From: RUG12461 sp045657665
GTDB taxonomy: Bacteria > Bacillota > Clostridia > Lachnospirales > Lachnospiraceae
DNA: 64,000 bases
Reading direction: 5' to 3'
Assembly: GCA_045657665.1 (NCBI GenBank)
Contig: JAZOTN010000004.1
Location: forward strand, 1 to 64,000
How positions within the stretch are numbered: position 1 is the first letter of the stretch; every line of letters starts with the position of its first letter. Positions 1-9,489 of the stretch are shown here, piece after piece. The position numbers and the translations under genes were made by a program. The notes beneath the pieces are model-generated. The model was not told where the DNA came from and ran no database searches. It was given only the letters and a program-made list of their open reading frames with translations.

Positions 1-113
1 GGTATTTACCGCTTTTATGAATAGAAACCTTGTAATACTTGCTGTTCGCGGAATATCGCATCATTTTTCTGTTTTTCCTCCTCATTTTCCTGTTCATTCA
101 CCAAAAAAAGAAA

Positions 114-146
114 TTTTACTGCAAATACCTATCATTTGCAGTAAAA
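114..146. repeat. Perfect 13-bp inverted repeat, terminator-like
   Basis: Arms TTTTACTGCAAAT (114-126) and ATTTGCAGTAAAA (134-146) are perfect complements around a 7-base loop. On the minus strand the hairpin is followed by a T-rich run (complement of 103-113), which would suit a minus-strand terminator. On the plus strand it is not followed directly by a U-tract. Confidence 0.6.
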
Positions 147-154
147 AACCGTCA

Positions 155-182
155 TTTTTCCGGTACCTAAGTACCAGAAAAA
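155..182. repeat. Second leader hairpin
   Basis: TTTTTC-C-GGTAC (155-166) pairs with GTACC-A-GAAAAA (171-182) with one C-A mismatch and a CTAA loop. It lies 8 bases after the first leader hairpin. Function unknown; it could be half of a tandem terminator or a leader structure. Confidence 0.45.
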
Positions 183-337
183 CAAACAGACATTCGAAAG
201 AAAAAGACACAGGAAAATCAGCCCGAGAATAATCGAGAGAGGGGACTCTTTCGTTCATATATAAAACTGGAACAAATCTGTTTCCGGCACGCGGGAATAG
301 AGGATTTCCAAAATCAAATGAGGAAAAGGAGAAAAGT

Positions 338-3300
338 ATGAAGACAGTTTTGAAGAGTACGAAACGCTTCCTGGCGGTATTCATGGCTCTGGCTATGGTT
401 GTGCTGTCTATGCCTGAAACAGCGATGCAGCTGCGGGCAGACACCGTGACAAGGTATAACGCGGTGGACGACGGCGAAGGCGGAGTTACCTATGAAGTCG
501 CGGAAGACGGCGCGTTTGTCTTTGATGAAACAACGGGGACATACGTGGAATACACGGAGCCGGCGGCAGATCCCGCAGGTGATCCTGCAGATCCGGCATC
601 TGATCCGATTCAGATTGATAATCAAGGGCTTGGCAGCTCGGATGCTCCGGTTGTAACATTTAATACGACAGGAAACGGAATAGAAGGTGTTCAGGTTTTT
701 ATAAATGATGCAACTGAACCGACAAATGAAATAGACAGCGGAGATGCGATTACGAGCTCAGACAGTCTCGTTATCGTTCCGGAGTTCTCAGACGGATATG
801 AGTTTGATGCTGAAGCGTCGTCATACACGATCACAGGGGAAAGTCCGGTGGTTCTTGATGCATATACGATTGCTTCTTCTGCTATCACAGATGACATAGC
901 AATTGACATTGTCGCAGTAGCGACAGATTTCCCGGTCTCTCTGGATGACACAGTACCGGCTACACTGATGAACGATGAGGGAACGGCACCGGCTGCTGCA
1001 GCAGGAAATGTCGAGACAGCTTATGTCTTTACCGTAGTTCCGGATGACACCTCGATCACTACTGTAAAGAATGTGAAATATAAAGTAGGAGACAGCTCTT
1101 ATACGACGACAGGACTTTCTGAGGACGAAGGTGTTTACACGATTGCAGCCGGTTATATTATTGATGATGTCACCATCACCGCAACCATTGGTGATGTAAT
1201 TCCGATCACGGATTATGACCCGGCGTTGGATGACACCGCGGATCTTAGGGCAGTTGGCTTAAAGCCCGTAGCAGGTGCGGAGATTCCGGCAGAATGGGTA
1301 GAAGGAGAGGATCTCGAGTTTTCGGTTGCTCCTCTGACGACCCAGAAATTTATCTATTCGGATGTCACGGTAGCATTCTATGACAGCGGTGATGATCTTA
1401 TTGACGGTGCAGTAGCAACGAAGACAGGCACCGCGTCAGATACAACGATCACCTTTACGAATGAGGAACTTCAGGCGCTTGTTGCAGGGACGGAGCCTGC
1501 CGCTATAAAAGTTACCGCTGTAGGCCGGAAGAAAGATGTTTCGATTGTATCATATATCGATGAAGGGCTTACGGTTACCGGTGCGGTGGGTACACTGCAG
1601 TACGGCAGCCCGTATGAATTCACGATAGAGGCAGCTCCCGGATACGGGATTGACCCGGATGCTGTAGATGATGCAATGGATGCGATGGATGATGCCATTG
1701 CTGCATCAGATTATGATGACGATGACATCATCATTTATGCGATCAAAACCGGGGAAGAGCTGGCGAGCGCAACCGAGGATGATATCTATCCGATCGCACT
1801 GGATGAGCTTTCTACCGGTGTCTATAAAGCCACTATTACCGGAAGCGTGACATATCCCGATAAAGGCGTTCTTTCCGACCTTACGGTTGTGATCGGCACC
1901 ATCACCGAGGATGCGACCTATACCGTGTCAGCAGGTACGATCAGTACTCATGTGGACAGCATTGAAGATGAGGAAGGTTATGACGTAATAGGCGCAGATG
2001 TCACTCATGGTGAGGATCTTGCTTTCTGGGTGACACTGACGGAAGATGGTTCTCCTGAGGGTTCCACCTATACCTTCAACAGCATTACTTATGATGTGGA
2101 CGGTGTAGGAGATGGATTCGTTCCGGAAACCGTTGAGGTATATGAACCTACGTTGTTGAATCCGGCAGTGACTGTGTATGTGGTCATCGACGGTGACACG
2201 ATCGGCGGGAATCTGGCTTTGAATATCAGCGCTTCCGAGATCAAGGCAAGCGAGATCACGGTTGTTGTTGATCCGTCAGAAGCTCTGGCAACGGATGGTC
2301 TTTCCTACAAGGTAGCTGACGGTAAGAAACTGGAATATGAGAGTGGATTTACCGCGACGACAAAAGACCGTGTAACACTCTATGCGCAGCTCGTTGACGG
2401 TTATACTCTTGAAAAGAAAGACGTGACCGTGGATCCGGATGCGTTCACGCTTTCCAATGTCACCACGAATGCAAACGGTCTTGCAACGATCACGGGATGG
2501 TTTATTGGTGAAGATGACACAGCGATAGAGCTTTATCCGGAGCCGGTACATCCTTTCCGCATCTTTGCTATGGATCCTTATGGGGCACTGGAAGGCCTTC
2601 AGTATGGTTATGGCGCTACTGCCGCTACGGTAGGCAACTGGCAGACCTATAACGGCATGGTCAACTTCCGTGAGGATGAAGGCTTTGTGAAATTCCGTTA
2701 TCAGGTGGATTCCAGCTATGAAGCAGTCATTTCGGACGGATATTCTGGAGAATTGGATCCTTCAGATTTTGAAGTGGATGGTGACTGGATTGTTCTGACA
2801 GATGGTGCTGCATATGAGATTGACGATACAGATGATGAAGAAGCGATGGCGGATATCGAGATCCGTGTCCTTCGTTCCGGTACCAAGACGGTCTATGTAG
2901 ATAATACAACTCCTGCGACCCTGACAAAGGTAGCGGTGACAGTAGACTCCGGCACGGCGGATGAGAAGTACTTTGCGGATTATGCGAAGTCCACCTCCAC
3001 CAAAGTCGGTGTGATGAAGACGACCGGCGGAGAAAACACCTACGATGTATTCACTCCGGGTGGAAATACTTCTAAGAGCTCCGCTGTAACGATTGCAGTC
3101 ACTGCAGCGTCAAACTATAAGCCGGTTCTTACGAGTCTCCCTTCTTCAGCATACACCGTTACGCAGAAGGGACAGGTTTCTACTTTCGTCATTTCGAAAG
3201 ATGCTCTGGCAGATGAGGATACAATCACCTTCGAAGGCGCAGTGGCATCCGGTAAGCCTGTATACATTGAGGCTCCGACCGACCGTTGGGGCGACTTTAC

Positions 3301-6300
3301 GATCGCTGCATCGATTGACGGTGTGACACTTGATCCGACAACGTTTGATGTAACCGATGGAGACTATACCGGAGACGAATACGAGATTCCGATCGGCAAG
3401 AAAGCGGTATTCACGCTTGTTCCGGATACAAATTATACATTAAGTCCCGGAAAGTACGTAAAGGTTACCGATACAAAGACAACGGAAACAGCAGTAACCC
3501 CGAAGGCGGACAGCTTTACCTATACGATCACGGGCGATGCGAATGCTGTTCAGAAGCTCCGTCTGACCGCGACTCCGACGGTCGTTGCACAGCCGCTCGA
3601 TCCGGATGACGGCAACTATAAGACAAAAGAGTCTACGGCAAAGGTAAACGGCGAGAATCAGAAGATCGTTTCCGTAACCTATACCGATCTTGAGCCCGAT
3701 AAGAATTATGAGACGGACATCACGGTTGGCGGCATTTCCGTTGTGCCTACGAAGATTGAGGTACTTGACGGAAAGAACGTGGTATATAGCGCAACCGGTA
3801 CGAAGGTATTCCAGATTCCGGGATCGTCCGCGAACAAAAACCTGACGGTGAAGATCACCAAAGGATTAACGGAGTACTCTCTCTATACCGTAAAAGCATT
3901 AAAGCCGCTTGATTCCATCAAGGTAGCGGGCACAAAGCTCATTTCCGGAGAAACAGATATTGCTACTTTGACACAGGAGGCGGGAACATACGCTACCTAT
4001 GCGATCACTGCAAATCCCACCGGAGCGACGGTGACCGGTCTTGAAGCAGCGGTCTATGAAGATGATTCGCTTGCAACGCCGGTAGACCCCGAGGTGATCA
4101 ATGCCTGGGTGACGCTGGATGGAAAGACTCTCGGCGTCAATATGAATACTGTAGAGGACATTGATAGCTTTATCCTGATCTATCGTGATGTTGACGATAC
4201 TCCAGGATATGATCCGTTAAATGACGAGTGGATGTATGGCATCTATGCGACCGCAGGGGCATCCAAGCTTGAAGGAACATCTCCGGCAGTCACCCTGAAG
4301 AAGGCGTCCTATAAGGATCTTACTTTGACCGTTGGAATCCCGACCGCAGCAGTAAACAGCTTCCGGAACGCCTCTAATGGTTATGAATTCGTATATGAAG
4401 TAAAAATTGACAGAACAAAAGGCTCCGGCGGAACGCTTGAAGAAGGACCGTTTTACTACATCGCAACGGATACAAAAGAGGATGTGAACGTACCGGTATA
4501 TTCGGTAGCTCCGGCAGCGGCAACTGATTTTGATGTCACGGTAAATGTGTATGCGGTAACTGAAATTGATGATCCGACCGATCCGGATGATATTATGGAA
4601 GCGATCTATGATGATCCGGAGCATCCGGAGGAGGGCTACAATCCGTATACCTGCATCGCAGCCGGCAAGGAAGTTACGAAATCCATGACGGTTCCGGCAG
4701 CGCGTTTCGCTACTTCTCTGTCTGTCAAGAACGTGAATACGAACCTCTGGGCAGGCGAGAAATACTCCGAGATGTATGAGGATATCGACAGGTCCGTAAA
4801 ATTTACGGAGGCAGGAAATCTTCTCCTTGCGACAATCATACCCGATGCGAAAGCAACCAAGAATGATGCAGGATGGACGGTGACTTCCAGTGCAAGTCTT
4901 GCGGCTTTGGGCATCACTTCTGAGCTGAATGAGGATGGTTCGATCAATCTGGTTGTTCCCAGTGCAAATTTGGACGCCCTGGCTGCCACAAGACTTCCCG
5001 AATCAACGGTAAACGGCGAAGTAAAAGTAGTTGCTCCGAAGGCATCTGCTCTTGATCAGGAAGTGTCTGTCAATGTGAAGATCACCCTGAATCAGCGTGC
5101 AGTTAATGATGGAGGGCCAAACATCAATGTGGTGGCAGACGAAAAACCAGCGTCGGCTGCAGCTACAAAAGAGAGGATCATGAACCTCAGCAAGAAGAGC
5201 GGGACAGCTCTTTCTACACAGCTTCCGATGACTTACCTAACGTCAAGCACCAAGGCGACGAATAACGCATGGACGTATGAGTTCGATACATCAGGTGGCT
5301 TGGTTACGGATATCACGGATCTGGATGACCCGGGTACTTATTATGGATTTACCGAGGCTGAGCTTGAAGCCAATGATTACACCGGAAACGGTGCGAATGT
5401 ATCGATCAGCAAGACCGGAAAGCTCACGTTAAATAAGGACTTCGTCTTTACGGACAACGATCATAAGACAGCGCTCGTGACGGTGACAGCGACTTCCGTT
5501 TATAATCCGGATCTGACCCTTACTTACCGGGTATACTTCACGGACAGCACAGCGACGATGCCGCAGGGCGAAGCTGTCATCGGTATGATGATAGTTGATA
5601 ATCCGGATAGTGTGGATTATGTGTACACCGGACTTCAGATCCTGGCAAGGAAGGGCACACCGGCGATGACACCGGATGAATTCGACGATCTTGCAGGAAT
5701 CTATGAGCAGGATGGGTCTGAGTACGAGAATTATCCTGGTGTATTCCTGCTTCGTGAGGGCGCGGTCATTGAACCCGATGGATTTGTGGATATTGACTAT
5801 GTGGTGCTTGATTCCACACGGTTTAATGCAACCAGCAGCAATACCAAGGTGGCAACGATTAACGGTGACAACGAGGTTCGTCTGACCGGAGAAGCGGTCG
5901 GCAATGTGACCTTTACCGTAGTTCCGGAGAACACCGGTGTCAAGAAGACAGTACCTCTGAATCTGAAGGCTGCAACCTTCCTGAATACGAAGACGGCTAA
6001 GGATTACTATTCACTGGCAGAGGACGGATACGGGAGTGCGACGAACGTTCTGGCAGGGGACTATAATGAGAAGAACCCGACTCTTGCACTGGAGGGTGGT
6101 TACGATGGATACATATTCGATCTTCAGGTATTAAAGGGAACGGCATTCCTTAACGGCAACGAGGTATTGAATCCGGGTGATCCTGCGACAGCTGTCGACG
6201 ACTTCTATTCAAATTCTGCTTTGAAGGCAGGAACGGGCGTCACGATCCTTGCCGGATCTCAGGGAACCGGCCGGTACACGATTGCAATGTATGGGGCGCA

Positions 6301-9166
6301 GGGCAAGGTAACACTGAACGGTGTGACTTACACGCTGACCAATGCAGATAAGAACGATACAAACCTTGGTGCAATTACTCAGGTCGATTCGGTTTACGGA
6401 AATTATAACTTTGCACAGACCCCTGTATTCGCCGGGGCAAAGATGCTGGATGGAGTGGCTCAAGTCCTTCTTGAGCCTGATGTCGCAGATACAAACTCAT
6501 TGGTGTTATTCGAGGATTACTTTGATGCTGATGATCCGGTTGAAGTAGTGGACGGCGGAGTCGTTGCAAAGAATCAGAGAGTGACGGGATTTGTGCTGCC
6601 TCTTGAAGCGGAAGTTCTTCCGACCGGAACCTTTACCTTCTATGCAACCTGGCTGGATGATGGAGATGATCCTGTTTCCGCACCGCAGAAGGTAACATTG
6701 AAGGTAACGAATGCACCGACTTTCACGCCGGTGACCACCTATGCATTCGTACTGGATGGCGACGAGCAGCAGGTTCTGACGCTGGTTGATAAGAACGGCA
6801 ACGAGGCGGTGATCACTAGCTTCAGCAATGTTCTGGATACAAAGACCGGCACAGATAACAACTTTGTGGGTCTGGTGGATGAGATTGAAGATGGAGCGCT
6901 GAAACTTCAGCCGGATGCAATCCTTCTTGAAGCACCTGCAGCAGATCGTACCGGATGGATCACCTATACCGCAGACGGCGGGGTAACGTTTAAGACCGTG
7001 AAAGTGACGCTGTCCTTCACCTCCGATGTTGAGTTCTATGCAACGCAGCTTGCTACGGCGATTGATGCAGTGGATGATGAATGGTCCGCACAGTATGTAA
7101 CGAATGCAAAGGCACTTGAAGCACTGAAATCCCTGATTTCGCTTCCGTCGAACATCAACGTTTCCTGGGCAAGCTTCACGGCTCCGGTTTACAGTGAAGA
7201 GTTCATGACCGGTGAACTTGGTGGAACGCTGCTTATCAAGAACACAAAGGATAAGAACGACCCTGCACAGACACTTGATGTGGCACTGCACATCCCGGCG
7301 GTTACGCTGGATGTGGATGGACTTCTCTGGGGCGTGGATGAGATTACCTATACAGCAAAGGATGCGGGGAAAGCAACGCTTACCGCTACTTTAGATGCGG
7401 ATGGTCTTGAAGATCTTCTGGTACCAAACGGCACGACCCTCGCCATCACGAAGCTGACAGCGGATCCTGATGTGACGGCAGCTCCGGACAGCTGGTTTGT
7501 ATACCTCGAGGATAACACACCAATTGACAAGAAGACCGGTCCCTGGACCCTCGGCATCCTTACCGGAGCAAATGATGGCGATGAGCTTGAAGTAGTGGCG
7601 GAGAACACCATCACCCTGACAAAGGGCAGCAACATTGATTCCATGCGGATCAAATATATCGATGCATGGGCTGATAGTGACGTAACGGTTGATTACAAAA
7701 AGCCTGTTTTGGCGGTAGCAAAACAGGATGTCACGGTCTATGCAACCCCGAAGGCTGGATATGACGCAGTACTGACGAATAAGAAGTCGGGCGTTGATAT
7801 TCCTTCTGTTCCACCAGTGCAGACCGGACTCGGTGATGAGGTAGAATTTACCGAGGTAGAAGATGTCAATGAGGCAACAACGTTTGTAACCTCAGTGACC
7901 CCGCATCTGTTTGATATGGAGGTACTTTATGAAGAACATGCTGGTGACGTATACAGCAAGTTTGAGTACAACGAGACCTGGGGAGCAAAGAGAGGATGGA
8001 CCGTTGTTGGGGATGGAGAAACCTTCACCGCTCCTTACGGACAGTCCGTACAGACCCGTCTGACGAAGAAGGACGATGTTGTGGTCAGCAAGAAGGCCGG
8101 CGACTGGAGCGTTACTGCGGCTCAGTTCACGGGTCTACCGAACATAGGAGTTACAAACCTCAAGGGAAGTGAGACCGCGACGCTTTCGAACTACACCGTG
8201 AAGGTTGCAGGAGGTGCAGATCTGATATGGGAAGCTGAAAAGAACGCGGAGCTTGTTCTCACAAATGCTGCAACCCCGAAGAATGCTGTTTCTTCCATGG
8301 TGTTCACAACAACAGATACAGCACCGGCAGCTTATACTAGCGGCACGAAGAAGATCCTGACGGACGGTACCGTGTATGCATTTGCGATCGTGGCAAGAAA
8401 AGGTTATATCCCGGTTGTCTATGATAAGGATGGAGCCGAAGTACCGCTTGATAACGAAGGATTGAGCTACACCTTCGGCGGCACGATGACGGATGAGAAC
8501 GAAAGCTTCACCGTATACGCTGATAAGACGACAGAAATCGGCCAGATCAACCTCGGCGCAGGTGCTCCGGATGAGCATGTGATCACTGATATCGACTGGT
8601 CCACGGACAGTGAAGGTGAAGGCAATGATCTTCCGGTAGGAGATGTGGTAGACTCCTCAGCAGCGATCGGTGAGACACTGATCCTTGCCGTAACGACACA
8701 GGCAGGCTATGACCTTCAGATTCAGACCCAGTCTCCGACGCAGAAGGATGATGTCTGGACGACTGTGAAGGCCGGTACGGCAGCAAGCGCAGCCCTTAAG
8801 CTCATGAGCATTGACGGTGCAGGCAACAAGACCTGGGAATACAGAACCAAGATTGCGGACGGCATCGCAAAAGTCGCTCTGAATCCGGTTGCACAGGCAC
8901 GTTCCTACAAGGTTGTCAACAACGACAAGAGCAAGAGCATCACGAACATGAAGGTTCAGATTGACTTAAAGAGCGTTGCTCTTACCGGAAAGAGTTACTT
9001 CGGTGCAACACTCGTGATCACCTTTGATGCTCCGTCCAGCTACGCAGTTGTGGCAGAAGGTGCGGATCTTATTGACAAGAGTCCTACGAATCCTACGACC
9101 GGAAAGTCGACCTTTACGTACACAACAACGCTGACAGAAGATGGACAGGTTGCTTCCTTCAAGTAA
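338..9166 (+). CDS. Giant secreted repeat protein (2,942 aa), function unknown
   Basis: The protein starts with a clear Sec signal peptide: basic MKTVLKSTKR, a hydrophobic stretch, then a likely cleavage site near residue 34 (QLRA-DTV). After a short Asp/Pro linker (residues about 75-95) come very many beta-rich segments of roughly 90-110 residues. A recurring pattern is a hydrophobic strand of the type FTVVPD or FTLVPD, a Tyr-containing turn, then an acidic Thr/Asp/Val-rich strand; I infer tandem Ig-like sandwich modules. It is acidic and almost cysteine-free (I see one Cys, near residue 1439). I find no LPXTG sorting signal, SLH domain, dockerin or C-terminal membrane segment, so how it stays at the surface, if it does, is not visible. 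It has a strong RBS and its own terminator at 9234-9264, so it is a single-gene unit. An adhesin or surface-layer-like role is plausible but unproven. Confidence 0.85.
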   Translation: MKTVLKSTKRFLAVFMALAMVVLSMPETAMQLRADTVTRYNAVDDGEGGVTYEVAEDGAFVFDETTGTYVEYTEPAADPAGDPADPASDPIQIDNQGLGSSDAPVVTFNTTGNGIEGVQVFINDATEPTNEIDSGDAITSSDSLVIVPEFSDGYEFDAEASSYTITGESPVVLDAYTIASSAITDDIAIDIVAVATDFPVSLDDTVPATLMNDEGTAPAAAAGNVETAYVFTVVPDDTSITTVKNVKYKVGDSSYTTTGLSEDEGVYTIAAGYIIDDVTITATIGDVIPITDYDPALDDTADLRAVGLKPVAGAEIPAEWVEGEDLEFSVAPLTTQKFIYSDVTVAFYDSGDDLIDGAVATKTGTASDTTITFTNEELQALVAGTEPAAIKVTAVGRKKDVSIVSYIDEGLTVTGAVGTLQYGSPYEFTIEAAPGYGIDPDAVDDAMDAMDDAIAASDYDDDDIIIYAIKTGEELASATEDDIYPIALDELSTGVYKATITGSVTYPDKGVLSDLTVVIGTITEDATYTVSAGTISTHVDSIEDEEGYDVIGADVTHGEDLAFWVTLTEDGSPEGSTYTFNSITYDVDGVGDGFVPETVEVYEPTLLNPAVTVYVVIDGDTIGGNLALNISASEIKASEITVVVDPSEALATDGLSYKVADGKKLEYESGFTATTKDRVTLYAQLVDGYTLEKKDVTVDPDAFTLSNVTTNANGLATITGWFIGEDDTAIELYPEPVHPFRIFAMDPYGALEGLQYGYGATAATVGNWQTYNGMVNFREDEGFVKFRYQVDSSYEAVISDGYSGELDPSDFEVDGDWIVLTDGAAYEIDDTDDEEAMADIEIRVLRSGTKTVYVDNTTPATLTKVAVTVDSGTADEKYFADYAKSTSTKVGVMKTTGGENTYDVFTPGGNTSKSSAVTIAVTAASNYKPVLTSLPSSAYTVTQKGQVSTFVISKDALADEDTITFEGAVASGKPVYIEAPTDRWGDFTIAASIDGVTLDPTTFDVTDGDYTGDEYEIPIGKKAVFTLVPDTNYTLSPGKYVKVTDTKTTETAVTPKADSFTYTITGDANAVQKLRLTATPTVVAQPLDPDDGNYKTKESTAKVNGENQKIVSVTYTDLEPDKNYETDITVGGISVVPTKIEVLDGKNVVYSATGTKVFQIPGSSANKNLTVKITKGLTEYSLYTVKALKPLDSIKVAGTKLISGETDIATLTQEAGTYATYAITANPTGATVTGLEAAVYEDDSLATPVDPEVINAWVTLDGKTLGVNMNTVEDIDSFILIYRDVDDTPGYDPLNDEWMYGIYATAGASKLEGTSPAVTLKKASYKDLTLTVGIPTAAVNSFRNASNGYEFVYEVKIDRTKGSGGTLEEGPFYYIATDTKEDVNVPVYSVAPAAATDFDVTVNVYAVTEIDDPTDPDDIMEAIYDDPEHPEEGYNPYTCIAAGKEVTKSMTVPAARFATSLSVKNVNTNLWAGEKYSEMYEDIDRSVKFTEAGNLLLATIIPDAKATKNDAGWTVTSSASLAALGITSELNEDGSINLVVPSANLDALAATRLPESTVNGEVKVVAPKASALDQEVSVNVKITLNQRAVNDGGPNINVVADEKPASAAATKERIMNLSKKSGTALSTQLPMTYLTSSTKATNNAWTYEFDTSGGLVTDITDLDDPGTYYGFTEAELEANDYTGNGANVSISKTGKLTLNKDFVFTDNDHKTALVTVTATSVYNPDLTLTYRVYFTDSTATMPQGEAVIGMMIVDNPDSVDYVYTGLQILARKGTPAMTPDEFDDLAGIYEQDGSEYENYPGVFLLREGAVIEPDGFVDIDYVVLDSTRFNATSSNTKVATINGDNEVRLTGEAVGNVTFTVVPENTGVKKTVPLNLKAATFLNTKTAKDYYSLAEDGYGSATNVLAGDYNEKNPTLALEGGYDGYIFDLQVLKGTAFLNGNEVLNPGDPATAVDDFYSNSALKAGTGVTILAGSQGTGRYTIAMYGAQGKVTLNGVTYTLTNADKNDTNLGAITQVDSVYGNYNFAQTPVFAGAKMLDGVAQVLLEPDVADTNSLVLFEDYFDADDPVEVVDGGVVAKNQRVTGFVLPLEAEVLPTGTFTFYATWLDDGDDPVSAPQKVTLKVTNAPTFTPVTTYAFVLDGDEQQVLTLVDKNGNEAVITSFSNVLDTKTGTDNNFVGLVDEIEDGALKLQPDAILLEAPAADRTGWITYTADGGVTFKTVKVTLSFTSDVEFYATQLATAIDAVDDEWSAQYVTNAKALEALKSLISLPSNINVSWASFTAPVYSEEFMTGELGGTLLIKNTKDKNDPAQTLDVALHIPAVTLDVDGLLWGVDEITYTAKDAGKATLTATLDADGLEDLLVPNGTTLAITKLTADPDVTAAPDSWFVYLEDNTPIDKKTGPWTLGILTGANDGDELEVVAENTITLTKGSNIDSMRIKYIDAWADSDVTVDYKKPVLAVAKQDVTVYATPKAGYDAVLTNKKSGVDIPSVPPVQTGLGDEVEFTEVEDVNEATTFVTSVTPHLFDMEVLYEEHAGDVYSKFEYNETWGAKRGWTVVGDGETFTAPYGQSVQTRLTKKDDVVVSKKAGDWSVTAAQFTGLPNIGVTNLKGSETATLSNYTVKVAGGADLIWEAEKNAELVLTNAATPKNAVSSMVFTTTDTAPAAYTSGTKKILTDGTVYAFAIVARKGYIPVVYDKDGAEVPLDNEGLSYTFGGTMTDENESFTVYADKTTEIGQINLGAGAPDEHVITDIDWSTDSEGEGNDLPVGDVVDSSAAIGETLILAVTTQAGYDLQIQTQSPTQKDDVWTTVKAGTAASAALKLMSIDGAGNKTWEYRTKIADGIAKVALNPVAQARSYKVVNNDKSKSITNMKVQIDLKSVALTGKSYFGATLVITFDAPSSYAVVAEGADLIDKSPTNPTTGKSTFTYTTTLTEDGQVASFK

Positions 9167-9174
9167 TTAAAAGC

Positions 9175-9195
9175 GACAGGGGACGGTTCTCTGTC
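9175..9195. repeat. REP-like short palindromic sequence
   Basis: GACAG (9175-9179) and CTGTC (9191-9195) enclose GGGACGGTTCT. From memory, this core resembles the short dispersed palindromes associated with RAYT (Y1-type) transposases in many bacteria. It sits 9 bases after the stop of the giant gene. No transposase is nearby. Confidence 0.4.
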
Positions 9196-9233
9196 TCTTG
9201 CAGCATGACCAGGCGGCCTGGCCGCTAAGTCAA

Positions 9234-9264
9234 AAAGCACCCCCGCAAATCGCGGGGGTGCTTT
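9234..9264. terminator. Strong intrinsic terminator, probably bidirectional
   Basis: AAAGCACCCCCGC (9234-9246) pairs perfectly with GCGGGGGTGCTTT (9252-9264) around a 5-base loop, followed by GCA and nine T residues on the plus strand. It ends the giant gene. On the minus strand it lies 10 bases beyond the stop codon of the displaced activator fragment, so it was probably also the original terminator of the dehydratase operon. Confidence 0.9.
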
Positions 9265-9274
9265 GCATTTTTTT

Positions 9275-9418
9275 TTAATGCAGCGCATGCAGCGCAGCCC
9301 CAACCGCCCCTACGATCTCGGGTTCATCCGGGATGTAGAGCTTTCCCGGGAGAAGCTCCTCCAGAGCTTTGATGACACCGGGGTTTTTCGCAACACCGCC
9401 GGTTGTCGTGAAGGCCTG
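9275..9418 (-). pseudogene. Displaced 3' end of a dehydratase activator gene
   Basis: Read on the minus strand this encodes about 46 residues beginning near AFTTTGGVAKNPGVIKA and ending EIVGAVGAALHALH before a TAA stop at 9277-9275. It matches the last 46 residues of the intact activator at 10719-12386 (TGGVAKNPGVIKALEEH and EIVGAVGAAVYGLT). No start codon or upstream part is present; similarity stops at about 9418, next to the operator-like repeat of the ATPase gene. A 35-bp block (9369-9403) is identical to 10814-10848, while the rest has diverged. This looks like the original gene end, pushed aside when the ATPase gene arrived with a replacement 3' end. Confidence 0.8.
9369..9403. repeat. 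35-bp perfect direct repeat, copy 1
   Basis: Identical to 10814-10848. It covers the part of the activator gene encoding GGVAKNPGVIK. The two copies bracket the ATPase gene, 1,445 bases apart. Confidence 0.85.
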
Positions 9419-9420
9419 CT

Positions 9421-9471
9421 AATTCCCCAAAATCAGAAATTCGTTGAAATTGGGGAATAGAAACAGTATGA
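9421..9471 (+). promoter_or_regulatory. Promoter with inverted-repeat operator for ATPase gene
   Basis: TTGAAA (9443-9448), a 17-base spacer and TATGAT (9466-9471) form a good sigma-A promoter ahead of the ATPase gene. A 9-bp inverted repeat, ATTCCCCAA (9421-9429) and TTGGGGAAT (9449-9457), brackets the -35 hexamer with one arm inside the spacer. This arrangement suits a dimeric repressor. The repeat starts within 3 bases of the end of the displaced activator fragment. Confidence 0.6.
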
Positions 9472-9489
9472 TGGTGGTGGAGGTGAAAA

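Larger units (their letters stand above)
1..337 (+). other. Leader region upstream of giant secreted protein gene
   Basis: No gene is visible in this stretch. It holds two tandem hairpins (114-146 and 155-182, listed separately) and a good ribosome binding site (AAAAGGAGAAAAG) just before the ATG at 338. A TATAAA at 260-265 could be a -10 element, but there is no credible -35 hexamer 16-18 bases upstream, so I do not call a promoter. The hairpins could be the terminator of a gene lying left of the window or leader structures of the giant gene. Confidence 0.6.

Noticed and set aside
6506..7291. 261-residue minus-strand open frame inside the giant gene
   Set aside because: Biased composition, no start signal, and fully antisense to a continuous 2,942-residue secreted protein.
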